A stretch of 64,000 bases of DNA from Dyella choica (GTDB lineage Bacteria > Pseudomonadota > Gammaproteobacteria > Xanthomonadales > Rhodanobacteraceae): contig NZ_RYYV01000003.1 of the NCBI RefSeq assembly GCF_003977665.1, positions 186,001 through 250,000 of the forward strand. Direction: 5' to 3'. Under the pieces are notes generated by a model. That model saw nothing but the letters and a program-made list of their open reading frames with translations. It was not told the DNA's origin and searched no databases. Both the position numbers and the translations under genes were made by a program. The first letter of the stretch is position 1; each line of letters begins with the position of its first letter. Of the stretch, positions 53,914 through 61,734 are shown in pieces.

Positions 53914-54555
53914 ATGAGCGGACGTATCGATACGGTGATCTTCGATCTTGGCAACGTGCTGATCGGCTGGGACCCGCGTCGCCTGTATCGCCAATTGATC
54001 GAGGACGAAGCGCGGATGGAATGGTTTCTGCGCGAGGTGTGCAGCAGCGAGTGGAACGAGCAGCAGGATCGGGGCCGCCCTTGGGCCGAAGGCACGGCGC
54101 AGTTGCGCGCGCAGTTTCCTGAGCATGCCGAACTGATCGACGCCTATCACCTGCGCTGGCAGGAAACCCTGCTTGGTCCGATCGAGGGTAGCGTTGCGCT
54201 GCTGGCGGAACTGAAAGCGAGCGGTGTGCGCTTGTTGGCGCTTACCAACTGGTCGCAGGAGACGTTTCCGGTCGCGCGCCAGCTCTATCCCTTCCTGCAA
54301 TGGTTCGAAGGCATCGTGGTGTCCGGCGAGGAACGCCTGGTGAAGCCTGACCCGCGCATCTATCAATGCCTGATGCAACGTTATACGGTGGATCCTGCTT
54401 GCGCGCTGTACATCGACGACTCCCAGCGCAACGTGGTGGCGGCCGAAGCCTTGGGGTTGCACGGCTGGTGGTTCCGCGACCCGGCAAGTCTGCGCGAGCG
54501 CCTGATGCAGCTGGGGTTGCTTGAAAGCGAAACGCAGGCGACCGGCCATGGCTAA
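53914..54555 (+). CDS. HAD-family phosphatase
   Basis: A 213-residue cytoplasmic hydrolase. Motif I: TVIFDLGNVLIGWDP (nucleophile Asp); motif II: LLALTNWSQE; motif III Lys: RLVKPDPRIYQ; motif IV: ALYIDDSQRNVVAAE. This matches YihX/epoxide-hydrolase-like HAD sugar phosphatases. Its stop overlaps the DeoR gene start by eight bases, so the regulator may respond to a sugar phosphate that this enzyme removes; that link is inferred. Confidence 0.88.
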   Translation: MSGRIDTVIFDLGNVLIGWDPRRLYRQLIEDEARMEWFLREVCSSEWNEQQDRGRPWAEGTAQLRAQFPEHAELIDAYHLRWQETLLGPIEGSVALLAELKASGVRLLALTNWSQETFPVARQLYPFLQWFEGIVVSGEERLVKPDPRIYQCLMQRYTVDPACALYIDDSQRNVVAAEALGLHGWWFRDPASLRERLMQLGLLESETQATGHG

Positions 54556-55354
54556 ATCCACCGCTTCGACCATCGATCGCAACGCGTTGCCCGAGGAGCG
54601 TCAGCAGCGCATTCTGGCGCGGCTGCGCAGCGAAGGACGCGTAGTGGCGGCCGAACTGGCGGAGGCCTTCGAAGTCTCCGAGGATTCGATCCGGCGCGAT
54701 TTGCGCGAACTGGCGGCACAAGGCCTGTGCAAGCGTGTATATGGCGGTGCGCTGTTGCCCGCGGTCACGGTGACTCCGCTCAAGCAGCGGCGCACCGAGC
54801 ATCCCTTGCGCAAGCAGGCCCTTGCACGCAAAGCCGTGAGCCTGGTGAAGCCCGGGCAGGCGCTGCTGATCGATGCGGGCACCACCAATGCCGCGATCGC
54901 GGCTGCACTGCCAGTCGGTGCGGGGCTCACGGTGATCACCAATGCACCCCAGATCGCGCAGCTGTTGCTCGACCGGGAAGGCTTTGAAGTGATGCTGGTC
55001 GGCGGCCGTATCGATTCGTCCATCGGTGGCGCTATCGGCGCGCAGGCGGTGGAGCAGGTACGAAGGGTGCGCGCGGACCTGTGCTTTCCCGGCGCCTGCG
55101 CGATCGATGCTGTGCACGGCCTATGGGGTTTCGACAGCGAAGAGACGCTGTTCAAACGGGCAATGATCGAAGCCAGCGATGAAACGATAGTAGTGGCTAC
55201 CGATGACAAGCTCGGCGCCGTGGCGGCGCATCAGGTGGCTGAACTGACGCGCGTGCAGCACCTGGTGGTGGAGCACTCGGCGGATCGCGCAACGCGCGCG
55301 GCTTTCGCGGCGCATGGGGTGATGGTGCACAGGGCCGAGGCGGTGTCGGGCTGA
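54548..55354 (+). CDS. DeoR-family transcriptional regulator
   Basis: A 268-residue regulator. N-terminal helix-turn-helix: RILARLRSEGRVVAAELAEAF, then VSEDSIRRDLRELAAQGL. The C-terminal DeoR sugar-phosphate-binding domain has LIDAGTTNAAIAAAL, TVITNAPQIAQLL and FEVMLVGGRIDSSIGGAIG. It starts inside the end of the HAD gene (ATGGCTAA). The target genes are not evident from the window. Confidence 0.92.
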   Translation: MAKSTASTIDRNALPEERQQRILARLRSEGRVVAAELAEAFEVSEDSIRRDLRELAAQGLCKRVYGGALLPAVTVTPLKQRRTEHPLRKQALARKAVSLVKPGQALLIDAGTTNAAIAAALPVGAGLTVITNAPQIAQLLLDREGFEVMLVGGRIDSSIGGAIGAQAVEQVRRVRADLCFPGACAIDAVHGLWGFDSEETLFKRAMIEASDETIVVATDDKLGAVAAHQVAELTRVQHLVVEHSADRATRAAFAAHGVMVHRAEAVSG

Positions 55355-55359
55355 CTTTA

Positions 55360-55449
55360 TAGGCTGGGATGACAATCCCAGCATCGCGCGGCTGCATGCA
55401 TGGCATGCTGGGTTTCGCAACCCAGCCTACGATTGTCATCCCGGCCTAC
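55360..55449. repeat. REPIN-like repeat, family A, copy 6 (three arms)
   Basis: TAGGCTGGGATGACAATCCC, then GCTGGGTTTCGCAACCCAGC with CCTACG, then a third half ATTGTCATCCCGGCCTACG. Same three-arm form as copy 4. It may encroach on the original 3' end of the convergent membrane gene. Confidence 0.8.
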
Positions 55450-55498
55450 GGGTTATGCGCCATCGCCACAGGATCAGCGCAAGTACGCCTACAGGTAG

Positions 55499-55966
55499 TC
55501 ATACCCACAGCAGCTCCGAACTGAGCACCGGGCAGGCGCGGGCGCTGAAAAAGCGCACGCCGATGGGAGAAACGTGGATCGGATGCCAGGGAAAGAAATA
55601 GCGCTGCGTGCTGAACGGCCAGGCGATGGCAACCCCTAGGCCGCCATCGGTGAGCATGTCCAGTAGCGGATGCGAGACAGCAGAAAGACCGATAAATGCG
55701 CAAGCGCGCGGTGCCGTGGTGCGCAACGGCCGATGTAGCAGCGCGGCAAACATGGCTGTGCATAACGCGAACAGCAGCGAATGCATGGCGCCTCGATGCC
55801 CGAACGCATCGGCGTAAGGAATGCCGAGCTTGAAACTTAGCGTGTCGGCATCCGGCAGCATGGCGGCAACCATGCCGGCACAAAGCAAGCGCCGACTTAT
55901 ACGCGGTTCGCCCGCGGCGGAGCCAAGCAGGGCAGGGACGGCAGCGTGGGTGAAGATGGTAGGCAT
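55499..55966 (-). CDS. YdjM/DUF457-type membrane protein, truncated by a nonsense codon
   Basis: A 155-residue inner-membrane protein. It starts MPTIFTHAAVPALLGSAAG and has MLPDADTLSFKLGIPYADAFGHRGAMHSLLF, the His/Asp-rich signature of the YdjM-type 'metal-dependent hydrolase' family, then SAVSHPLLDMLTDGGLGV. The frame stops at TGA after SSELLWV, but the next codons read LPVGVLALILWRWR, the expected last membrane helix, ending about 20 codons on. The TGA replaces what was probably TGG (Trp), so the last helix is lost or needs read-through. Confidence 0.8.
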   Translation of the reverse strand: MPTIFTHAAVPALLGSAAGEPRISRRLLCAGMVAAMLPDADTLSFKLGIPYADAFGHRGAMHSLLFALCTAMFAALLHRPLRTTAPRACAFIGLSAVSHPLLDMLTDGGLGVAIAWPFSTQRYFFPWHPIHVSPIGVRFFSARACPVLSSELLWV

Positions 55967-56013
55967 GGCGGTTCCAGTCCGTGGGGGTACAGCATGCCTG
56001 GTTCAAGCCGGGG

Positions 56014-56132
56014 CGTCATTCCGGCGCAGGCCGGAATCCAGTTCAAATACGCGTCCGAAGGACACAACAGCTTTTATGTTGAGTGCTTCGCACGACGTAT
56101 TGAAACTGGATTCCGGCCTGCGCCGGAATGAC
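56014..56132. repeat. Complete family-B REPIN
   Basis: A 119-base element with 29-base inverted ends (GTCATTCCGGCGCAGGCCGG... and its complement) around an interior that is shared with the half copy at 16124-16207. Each end is itself a palindrome. No transposase is inside, so it is non-autonomous. Confidence 0.85.
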
Positions 56133-56183
56133 ATTAGGTAGAGCAATGCCCTTGGGCAAACCCGGGACGGCCTTCTTCCGGTT

Positions 56184-57986
56184 TTACGGATTGGTCACCG
56201 TCAACGTAATCGGCCCCGCCAGCTCGGTATAACCATCGTTGTAGCAATACCAGACGTTGTACGTGCCCGGCGCGAGGCCGGACGTATCGAACGTCACCGT
56301 ACCGCTGGCGTTCGGCGTGTACTGCCAGCTGGTGGATGCGCCATTGCCCGGACTGCTGCCCGGCGCGTAGATGCCAATCCAGTTTTTGCCATTGAGCTGG
56401 CTTACTGGTGTGGCGTAGTCGAAGTGCACATAGGTGCCCTTGCTGACGCTTGGCATGGAACTGGTGAGGCTGGGGGAGCTAATGGCCTGGGTGGCAACGA
56501 ATGCATCGTTGATCGGTTGCGCGTACTGGTCGTTATGCGTAAGCGGTGCGATGCCCAGCGCGTTTTCGATGGTGCTGCCGATGCTGTAGTGGTTGTAGCT
56601 GGCATTGCTGACATAGCCCGCCTGCACCGTGCCCGGCGAGCCGAGCACGAAAGTCGCCACATGGTTGCTGCCGGAAGATTCTGATTCATCCCAGGTGAGA
56701 ATCAGCAACGAACGCTCCTGCGTCCATGCCGGCGAATTGAAGATCGGCTGCAGGGTCTGCTGCAGCCAGCCGTTTTGCGCCTGCAGGCTCTGGGCGGAAC
56801 CGTTGCCGGAAGCCTCGCCGTCGTAATAATCGTCCGCGGCGATCCAGGCAAAGTTCGGCGTGGTGGCCGCCGATTGCAGGTCGGTGCTCAGCTGCGTGGT
56901 ATCGAACAGATGCTGAGCGCAACGCGTGGTGTTCGACGAAATATTGGTGAAATTGATGAACGGCGCATCATCCGGCTGGTAGTAGCTGTCGAAATTGTTG
57001 CTGGTGTTGCAGGGCGTGCCCATGCCTTGCTCATAGGCTTTCCAGGTTTGACCGGCCGCTTCGAGCTCGTCGCCGATGTGTTGGGCGGTCACCTTGATGT
57101 TGGGAAAGTAGATCGCGCCCTTCACGAAAGTGTCGCCGCCGGCGATCGACAGATAGTTTTCGTCGCTGGGGTGGTAGACGCCGCTGTAGTTGTCCAGCAG
57201 CGTGCCCTGGCTGGCGAGGCTGTTGATGAAGGGCGCATGGGTGGTGTCGCCGATCACCTGGTCGTAGCTGGTGTTTTCCATCATCACCATGAAGACGTGG
57301 TCGAACGCCGGTACTTGCGAGACGGGCGTCTGCAAGCTGGGGGCGGCGACCGGCGTGGACAGCGTCAACGAAAGATTGTCGGCATAGCCGATGTTGTAGG
57401 ACGCCGAAGTGTTGTTGAACTGCAGCAGCACCGAGATCGTACGCGTACCTGCCGGCACGTTGCCGATAGCCGATTTGGCGATGAAGCCGGTCTTGTCGCT
57501 GCGCGCGGAGGCATTCACGCCGGCCAGCTGCGCCGGCGTGCCCAGCGGATTGCCATTGCAATCGAGAAAGGTGGCCGTCAGGATGGCTTGCCCGTTGTAA
57601 ACGGTATAGCCGCCCAGCCAACCTGAAAGCGTGTAGCTGATGTTTCCGCCGTCGATGGCATAGGCTGCACTGGAAACATCCACGTCCTGGCGCAGCGCCG
57701 AATCGCCATACGGACCATCGGCAATGAATGCCTTGCCGCCTGAAGCGTTGCCAGGTTTGCTGAAACTGCCGATCGAATAGCAGACGGTCGACGGGCTGCC
57801 TTGCGTCACCGTCCAGCCCGGCACGGTATTCACGGCGGACCAGTCGCCGGTGCAGGTGCCGGCTTCGCCATCGCCATTCACCAGCAGGTTGGCGCTGTTG
57901 GTGGCGAACACCGGTGTCGCGAACAGGCCGCTCAGACAGGCAGTCGCAAGCATCTTTCTTACGCATGACTTACGTAGGTTACGCAT
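56184..57986 (-). CDS. Secreted phosphoesterase (PF04185, acid phosphatase/phospholipase C-like)
   Basis: A 600-residue secreted protein with signal peptide (KMLATACLSGLFATPVFA). Residues 30-190 are a jelly-roll, DUF642/CBM-like domain (LLVNGDGEAGTCTGDWS). Residues 215-500 form the phosphoesterase core: FDHVFMVMMENTSYDQVIG (metal-binding Glu-Asn), YHPSDENYLSIAGG, and ILTWDESESSGSNHVATFVLG (metal-binding Asp, Glu, His). The C-terminal 90 residues form an Ig-like domain (GTYVHFDYATPVSQLNGKNW). Probably a phosphatase or lipase for scavenging phosphate. AAGGGGCG precedes the ATG. Confidence 0.87.
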   Translation of the reverse strand: MRNLRKSCVRKMLATACLSGLFATPVFATNSANLLVNGDGEAGTCTGDWSAVNTVPGWTVTQGSPSTVCYSIGSFSKPGNASGGKAFIADGPYGDSALRQDVDVSSAAYAIDGGNISYTLSGWLGGYTVYNGQAILTATFLDCNGNPLGTPAQLAGVNASARSDKTGFIAKSAIGNVPAGTRTISVLLQFNNTSASYNIGYADNLSLTLSTPVAAPSLQTPVSQVPAFDHVFMVMMENTSYDQVIGDTTHAPFINSLASQGTLLDNYSGVYHPSDENYLSIAGGDTFVKGAIYFPNIKVTAQHIGDELEAAGQTWKAYEQGMGTPCNTSNNFDSYYQPDDAPFINFTNISSNTTRCAQHLFDTTQLSTDLQSAATTPNFAWIAADDYYDGEASGNGSAQSLQAQNGWLQQTLQPIFNSPAWTQERSLLILTWDESESSGSNHVATFVLGSPGTVQAGYVSNASYNHYSIGSTIENALGIAPLTHNDQYAQPINDAFVATQAISSPSLTSSMPSVSKGTYVHFDYATPVSQLNGKNWIGIYAPGSSPGNGASTSWQYTPNASGTVTFDTSGLAPGTYNVWYCYNDGYTELAGPITLTVTNP

Positions 57987-58090
57987 ACGCAAACGCCCCT
58001 TGCTGTGGTGAGAAGGGCGAGACTTTGCAGCTGTGGGGTTGCGAGCGCGAGACGGAGAGAGGACAACCCGGGGCACTTGGCGCCGGGTTG

Positions 58091-58156
58091 TAGCTGGGAA
58101 GGAAATCCCAGCGGAAGGTTGTCGCATGGAAAGCTGGGATTGCCATCCCAGCCTAC
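58091..58156. repeat. REPIN-like repeat, family A, copy 7
   Basis: TAGCTGGGAAGGAAATCCCA, a spacer, then GCTGGGATTGCCATCCCAGC and CTAC inverted. It sits between two convergently oriented ends of minus-strand genes. Confidence 0.8.
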
Positions 58157-58170
58157 GCATGCAGTGCGCG

Positions 58171-58617
58171 TTACTGCATGCGCTCCCAAACCTGGCTGCG
58201 CCCGAGCAGCGAAATGCCGATGTAACCGTGCACGTCCAGTTTCTGCCCGCCTTCGGTCAGGCTGAGCTTTACGCTGTAGACCTTGCCGTTCTTCGGGTCG
58301 AGGATCTTGCCACCGTCCCACACGTCGCCGTCCTTGCTGACGTTCCACATGATCACCATGCCTTCGACCGGCTGATCCTTGCGTTCGCCCTCGCATTTCT
58401 TGCAGACCGGATGCGGGCCATCATCGGAAAGCAGCACCTGCAGGACCTTGCCTTGCAGCTTGCCGTTGTCTTCGGTGATCTGGATGACGGACTTGGGCTT
58501 GCCGGTGACATCGTCGATCTGCCGCCAGGTGCCCACCGGCGTGTCGTTGGCGGCCCAGGCAACGGCCGAGCCGAGCAGTAGACAGGCGGCGAAGGCAAAC
58601 TGCGACAGGCGTTTCAT
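58171..58617 (-). CDS. DUF2147 secreted protein
   Basis: A 148-residue periplasmic protein with signal peptide (MKRLSQFAFAACLLLGSAVAWA). Mature start DTPVGTWRQIDDVTGKPKSVIQI and later CKKCEGERKDQPVEGMVIMWNV and YSVKLSLTEGGQKLDVHGYIG are diagnostic of DUF2147, a lipocalin-like fold of unknown role. AGGGAG precedes the ATG. Confidence 0.9.
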   Translation of the reverse strand: MKRLSQFAFAACLLLGSAVAWAANDTPVGTWRQIDDVTGKPKSVIQITEDNGKLQGKVLQVLLSDDGPHPVCKKCEGERKDQPVEGMVIMWNVSKDGDVWDGGKILDPKNGKVYSVKLSLTEGGQKLDVHGYIGISLLGRSQVWERMQ

Positions 58618-58738
58618 AACAATTGACTCCCTACGTTGGCGTATGGCTGAGCCTGCCGAGCGGTGGCCGAGTGGGTCAAGCTGCATTGCGCCATGGCCCT
58701 GCTGGCATAATGAAGAGCCCGATCACAGCCCCTTTCCC

Positions 58739-59833
58739 ATGACGCAGGCGAATGAAGCCCTGGTACGCCGGATCCTCGGCGACCTTACCGATCCCCACAC
58801 CGGCGCCCCCTTGGCCGATTCGATCCGCGCCGTCGGGGTCGATGGCGCCAGGGTTTCGGTGGACATCCAGCTCGGCTATCCGGCGGCCGGGGCGATCGAA
58901 TCGCTGACCGCCCAGGCCAGGCAGGCACTGGAGGCCGATGAGGCGATTGAAGCTGCGGTCGTCTCCCTTTCCAGTCGCGTCCACTCGCACAAGGTGCAAG
59001 GCGCGCTGGCGCCGCTGCCGAACGTGAAGAACATCCTCGCGGTGGCATCCGGCAAGGGCGGCGTGGGCAAGTCCACCGTCGCTGTGAACCTGGCCCTGGC
59101 GCTGGCCGCGGAGGGCGCGAAGGTGGGCATACTCGACGCGGACATCTACGGTCCCAGCCAGCCGCGCATGCTCGGTATCCACGGCCGCCCCGAATCGCCG
59201 GACGGCAAGACCATCATGCCGATGAGCGCGCACGGTTTGCAGGCGATGTCGATCGGTTTCCTGGTCGACGAGGAAACGCCAATGATCTGGCGTGGCCCGA
59301 TGGTGACCCAGGCCATGATGCAACTGCTCGGCGACACGCGTTGGGACATGCTCGATTACCTGGTCATCGATCTGCCGCCGGGCACGGGCGACATCCAGCT
59401 CACGTTGTCGCAGAAGGTGCCGGTGGCCGGAGCGGTAATCGTCACCACGCCGCAGGACATTGCGCTGCTCGACGCGCGCAAGGCACTGAAGATGTTCGAG
59501 AAGGTGGAGGTTCCGGTGCTCGGCATCGTCGAGAACATGGCTACGCACATCTGCAGCCACTGCGGCCACGAGGAGCACATTTTCGGTGCCGGCGGCGGCG
59601 AACGCATGGCCGAGCAATACCAGGTGCCATACCTGGGCTCGCTGCCGCTTGACATCCGCATTCGCGAACAGGCCGACGGCGGCAACCCCACCGTGGCGGC
59701 CATGCCGGACTCGGAACTGGCGGCGCACTATCGTGCCATCGCGCGCAATACGGCTGGTCGGCTCGCGCGCCAGCCGCGCAACAAGTCGCTGGGCCTGGGC
59801 AAGATTGTCGTGCAGGGCCAGCCGGCGACGTGA
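58739..59833 (+). CDS. apbC: Iron-sulfur cluster carrier ATPase (Mrp/ApbC)
   Basis: A 364-residue P-loop ATPase that carries Fe-S clusters. An N-terminal MIP18-like domain (residues 1-90) precedes the NTPase core: ILAVASGKGGVGKSTVAVN (deviant Walker A with signature Lys) near residue 100, ILDADIYGPSQPRML, LVIDLPPGTGDIQLT and the cluster-binding CxxC in HICSHCGHE near 275. The long upstream frame is not needed; the ATG at 58739 fits the family's N-terminus. The FMN reductase starts within its last codons. Confidence 0.96.
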   Translation: MTQANEALVRRILGDLTDPHTGAPLADSIRAVGVDGARVSVDIQLGYPAAGAIESLTAQARQALEADEAIEAAVVSLSSRVHSHKVQGALAPLPNVKNILAVASGKGGVGKSTVAVNLALALAAEGAKVGILDADIYGPSQPRMLGIHGRPESPDGKTIMPMSAHGLQAMSIGFLVDEETPMIWRGPMVTQAMMQLLGDTRWDMLDYLVIDLPPGTGDIQLTLSQKVPVAGAVIVTTPQDIALLDARKALKMFEKVEVPVLGIVENMATHICSHCGHEEHIFGAGGGERMAEQYQVPYLGSLPLDIRIREQADGGNPTVAAMPDSELAAHYRAIARNTAGRLARQPRNKSLGLGKIVVQGQPAT

Positions 59834-60375
59834 TTGCCCAGAGGCGCGTGCTCTGCCTTTCCGGCAGCCTGCGGCGGGTTTCGTCCAATACCGCGGCCTT
59901 GCTCGCCGCCCGCGAGCTGGCGCCGGCGGATCTGTCGCTGAGCTTTTACCCAGGATTGGGCTTGCTGCCGCTGTTCAATCCGGACGAGGAGGCTGGCAAC
60001 CTCCCCCCAAGCGTGCAGGCGCTGCGTGAGGCCGTGGGGCAGAGCGACGCTTTGTTGATCGCCTGCCCGGAATACGCGCATGGCGTACCCGGGGCCTTCA
60101 AGAACCTGCTGGACTGGCTGGTCGGCAGCCTGGAATTCCCCGATAAGCCGGTGCTGCTGATCAACGCCTCGGCGCGTGGCTCGCATCATGCGCAGGATGC
60201 GCTGTGCGAAATCCTGCGGACGATGTCGGCCCGGCTGATTACACCGGAGCCGGTGCCTGTGGCTTTGCCGGGAGCCGGGTGCACGCTGGAGCAAGTCCTC
60301 GCCGATCCGGCGCGTTGTTTGGAGCTGGCGACCGCGCTGGGATGCCTGCGGGCCGGATTGGATGGGATGGCGTGA
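59830..60375 (+). CDS. NADPH-dependent FMN reductase
   Basis: A 181-residue flavodoxin-like protein. It has the FMN phosphate loop [17 protein letters not shown] near residue 10 and the family motif [19 protein letters not shown] near 83. Translation begins at GTG overlapping the apbC stop (GTGATT), so the two are an operon; this may supply reduced flavin for Fe-S or other chemistry. Confidence 0.9.
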   Translation: MIAQRRVLCLSGSLRRVSSNTAALLAARELAPADLSLSFYPGLGLLPLFNPDEEAGNLPPSVQALREAVGQSDALLIACPEYAHGVPGAFKNLLDWLVGSLEFPDKPVLLINASARGSHHAQDALCEILRTMSARLITPEPVPVALPGAGCTLEQVLADPARCLELATALGCLRAGLDGMA

Positions 60376-60378
60376 TCA

Positions 60379-60418
60379 CTTTCACTCCCTCCCCTGCAAG
60401 CAGGGGAGGGAGTGAAAG
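60379..60418. repeat. Perfect 18-bp palindrome
   Basis: CTTTCACTCCCTCCCCTG pairs exactly with CAGGGGAGGGAGTGAAAG around CAAG. It lies three bases after the reductase stop and before dcd. It may act as a terminator or be a dispersed palindrome; its core recurs at 8790-8828. Confidence 0.7.
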
Positions 60419-60512
60419 AGCCGCAGCGCTGGCGAACGCCCCCGTCAACCATGTATTTTTGCCGCTTTGCGCCCGGGACCGACCGGGCGCGGCAGGCAGC
60501 ACCGGAGTCCGA

Positions 60513-61079
60513 GTGAGCATCAAATCCGACAAATGGATCCGCCGCATGGCGCAACAGCACGGCATGATCGAGCCGTTCGAGCCTGGCCAGGTCAAGCTGC
60601 GCGACGGTAACAAACTGGTGTCGTACGGCACCTCCAGCTACGGCTATGACGTGCGCTGCGCGCGCGAATTCAAGATCTTCACCAATATCAACTCCACCAT
60701 CGTCGACCCGAAGGCTTTCGATCCGACCAGCTTCGTCGATGTGGCGGCGGACGTGTGCATCATTCCGCCCAACTCCTTTGCGCTGGCGCGCACGGTGGAG
60801 TATTTCCGCATTCCGCGCCAGGTGCTCACGGTGTGCCTGGGCAAGAGCACTTATGCGCGCTGCGGCATCATCGTGAACGTAACGCCGCTGGAACCGGAAT
60901 GGGAGGGCCACGTGACGCTGGAGTTCTCCAATACCACGCCCCTGCCGGCCAAGATCTATGCCAACGAAGGCGTGGCCCAGATGCTGTTTTTCGAATCCGA
61001 CGAGGAGTGTGAAACCAGCTACAAGGACCGTGGCGGCAAGTATCAGGGGCAGCAGGGCGTGACCTTGCCGCGCACCTGA
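60513..61079 (+). CDS. dcd: dCTP deaminase
   Basis: A 188-residue trimeric enzyme that converts dCTP to dUTP for thymidylate synthesis. The sequence is typical throughout: [72 protein letters not shown] with the catalytic Glu in the following [20 protein letters not shown], and [15 protein letters not shown] at the end. It starts at GTG (60513); the family length confirms it, and the long upstream frame is a chance extension. Confidence 0.97.
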   Translation: MSIKSDKWIRRMAQQHGMIEPFEPGQVKLRDGNKLVSYGTSSYGYDVRCAREFKIFTNINSTIVDPKAFDPTSFVDVAADVCIIPPNSFALARTVEYFRIPRQVLTVCLGKSTYARCGIIVNVTPLEPEWEGHVTLEFSNTTPLPAKIYANEGVAQMLFFESDEECETSYKDRGGKYQGQQGVTLPRT

Positions 61080-61162
61080 ACGCGCTGCGTATTGCACCCA
61101 ACCACCTTCATCCGGCGGCGCTACACTTGCATGGCAACGCTGATATTCGCAGGAGATCGAGC

Positions 61163-61669
61163 ATGATCCGTCTTTCCACGCTGTCAACCCGCGGCGCCGC
61201 CGTCCTGATGTTCGGCAGCCTGCTGGTGCTTGGCGGCTGCCATCGCGGCGCGTCCAGGGACACAGTGGGAACCACGCAGACCCAGAGCCAGTTCGACCTG
61301 ACCATGAAGGCTTACAAGAATGGCCAGTTCCTGATCGATGGTGCCGTGGTTTCCGCGCTCGACGCCGGCAGCCACTTCTCCTATCTCAAGGACACCGGCA
61401 AGTTGCCCAAGACGGTGCTGCTGCTGCCCAGCGACGATTCGAAGATCCGCAAGCAGCATCTGCAGTACATGGCTCGTTTGCAGTTGGACTACGGCTTCGT
61501 CGCCTACTATGACGATGGCGGCAAGCTGGCCCGCATCAACCCGGTGGAGACCCAGGCGCGCGCACTGGAGGATTACCACGCACCGGCCACGGCGCCGACC
61601 AGCGACACCAACAAGGATGCCAGCGGCAAGGCCTACGGCGACCAGGGCGGCAGCGATTCAAGCCACTGA
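61163..61669 (+). CDS. Lipoprotein of unknown function
   Basis: A 168-residue protein with a lipoprotein signal peptide ending in LVLGGC, so Cys becomes lipidated. The mature part contains FDLTMKAYKNGQFLIDGAVVS, a compact domain, and ends in a Ser/Asp/Gly-rich tail (TNKDASGKAYGDQGG). AGGAGATCGAGC precedes the ATG. The family is unrecognised. A terminator follows. Confidence 0.8.
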   Translation: MIRLSTLSTRGAAVLMFGSLLVLGGCHRGASRDTVGTTQTQSQFDLTMKAYKNGQFLIDGAVVSALDAGSHFSYLKDTGKLPKTVLLLPSDDSKIRKQHLQYMARLQLDYGFVAYYDDGGKLARINPVETQARALEDYHAPATAPTSDTNKDASGKAYGDQGGSDSSH

Positions 61670-61696
61670 CGTCGAGCCCGTCAACAGGTCGAAGAC

Positions 61697-61723
61697 AGAG
61701 CGCCCGTCGATGACGGGCGCTCT
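61697..61723 (+). terminator. Terminator after lipoprotein gene
   Basis: AGAGCGCCCGTC pairs with GACGGGCGCTCT around GAT, then CGTTTC. It probably serves both this gene and the convergent peptidase gene. Confidence 0.8.
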
Positions 61724-61734
61724 CGTTTCAGGCC

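Noticed and set aside
58676-59728. 350-codon minus-strand frame over apbC
   Set aside because: Antisense to apbC with its Walker A and CxxC motifs.
60204-60512. 103-codon N-terminal extension of dcd
   Set aside because: It runs through a perfect palindrome and the end of the reductase gene; the family length fits the GTG at 60513.
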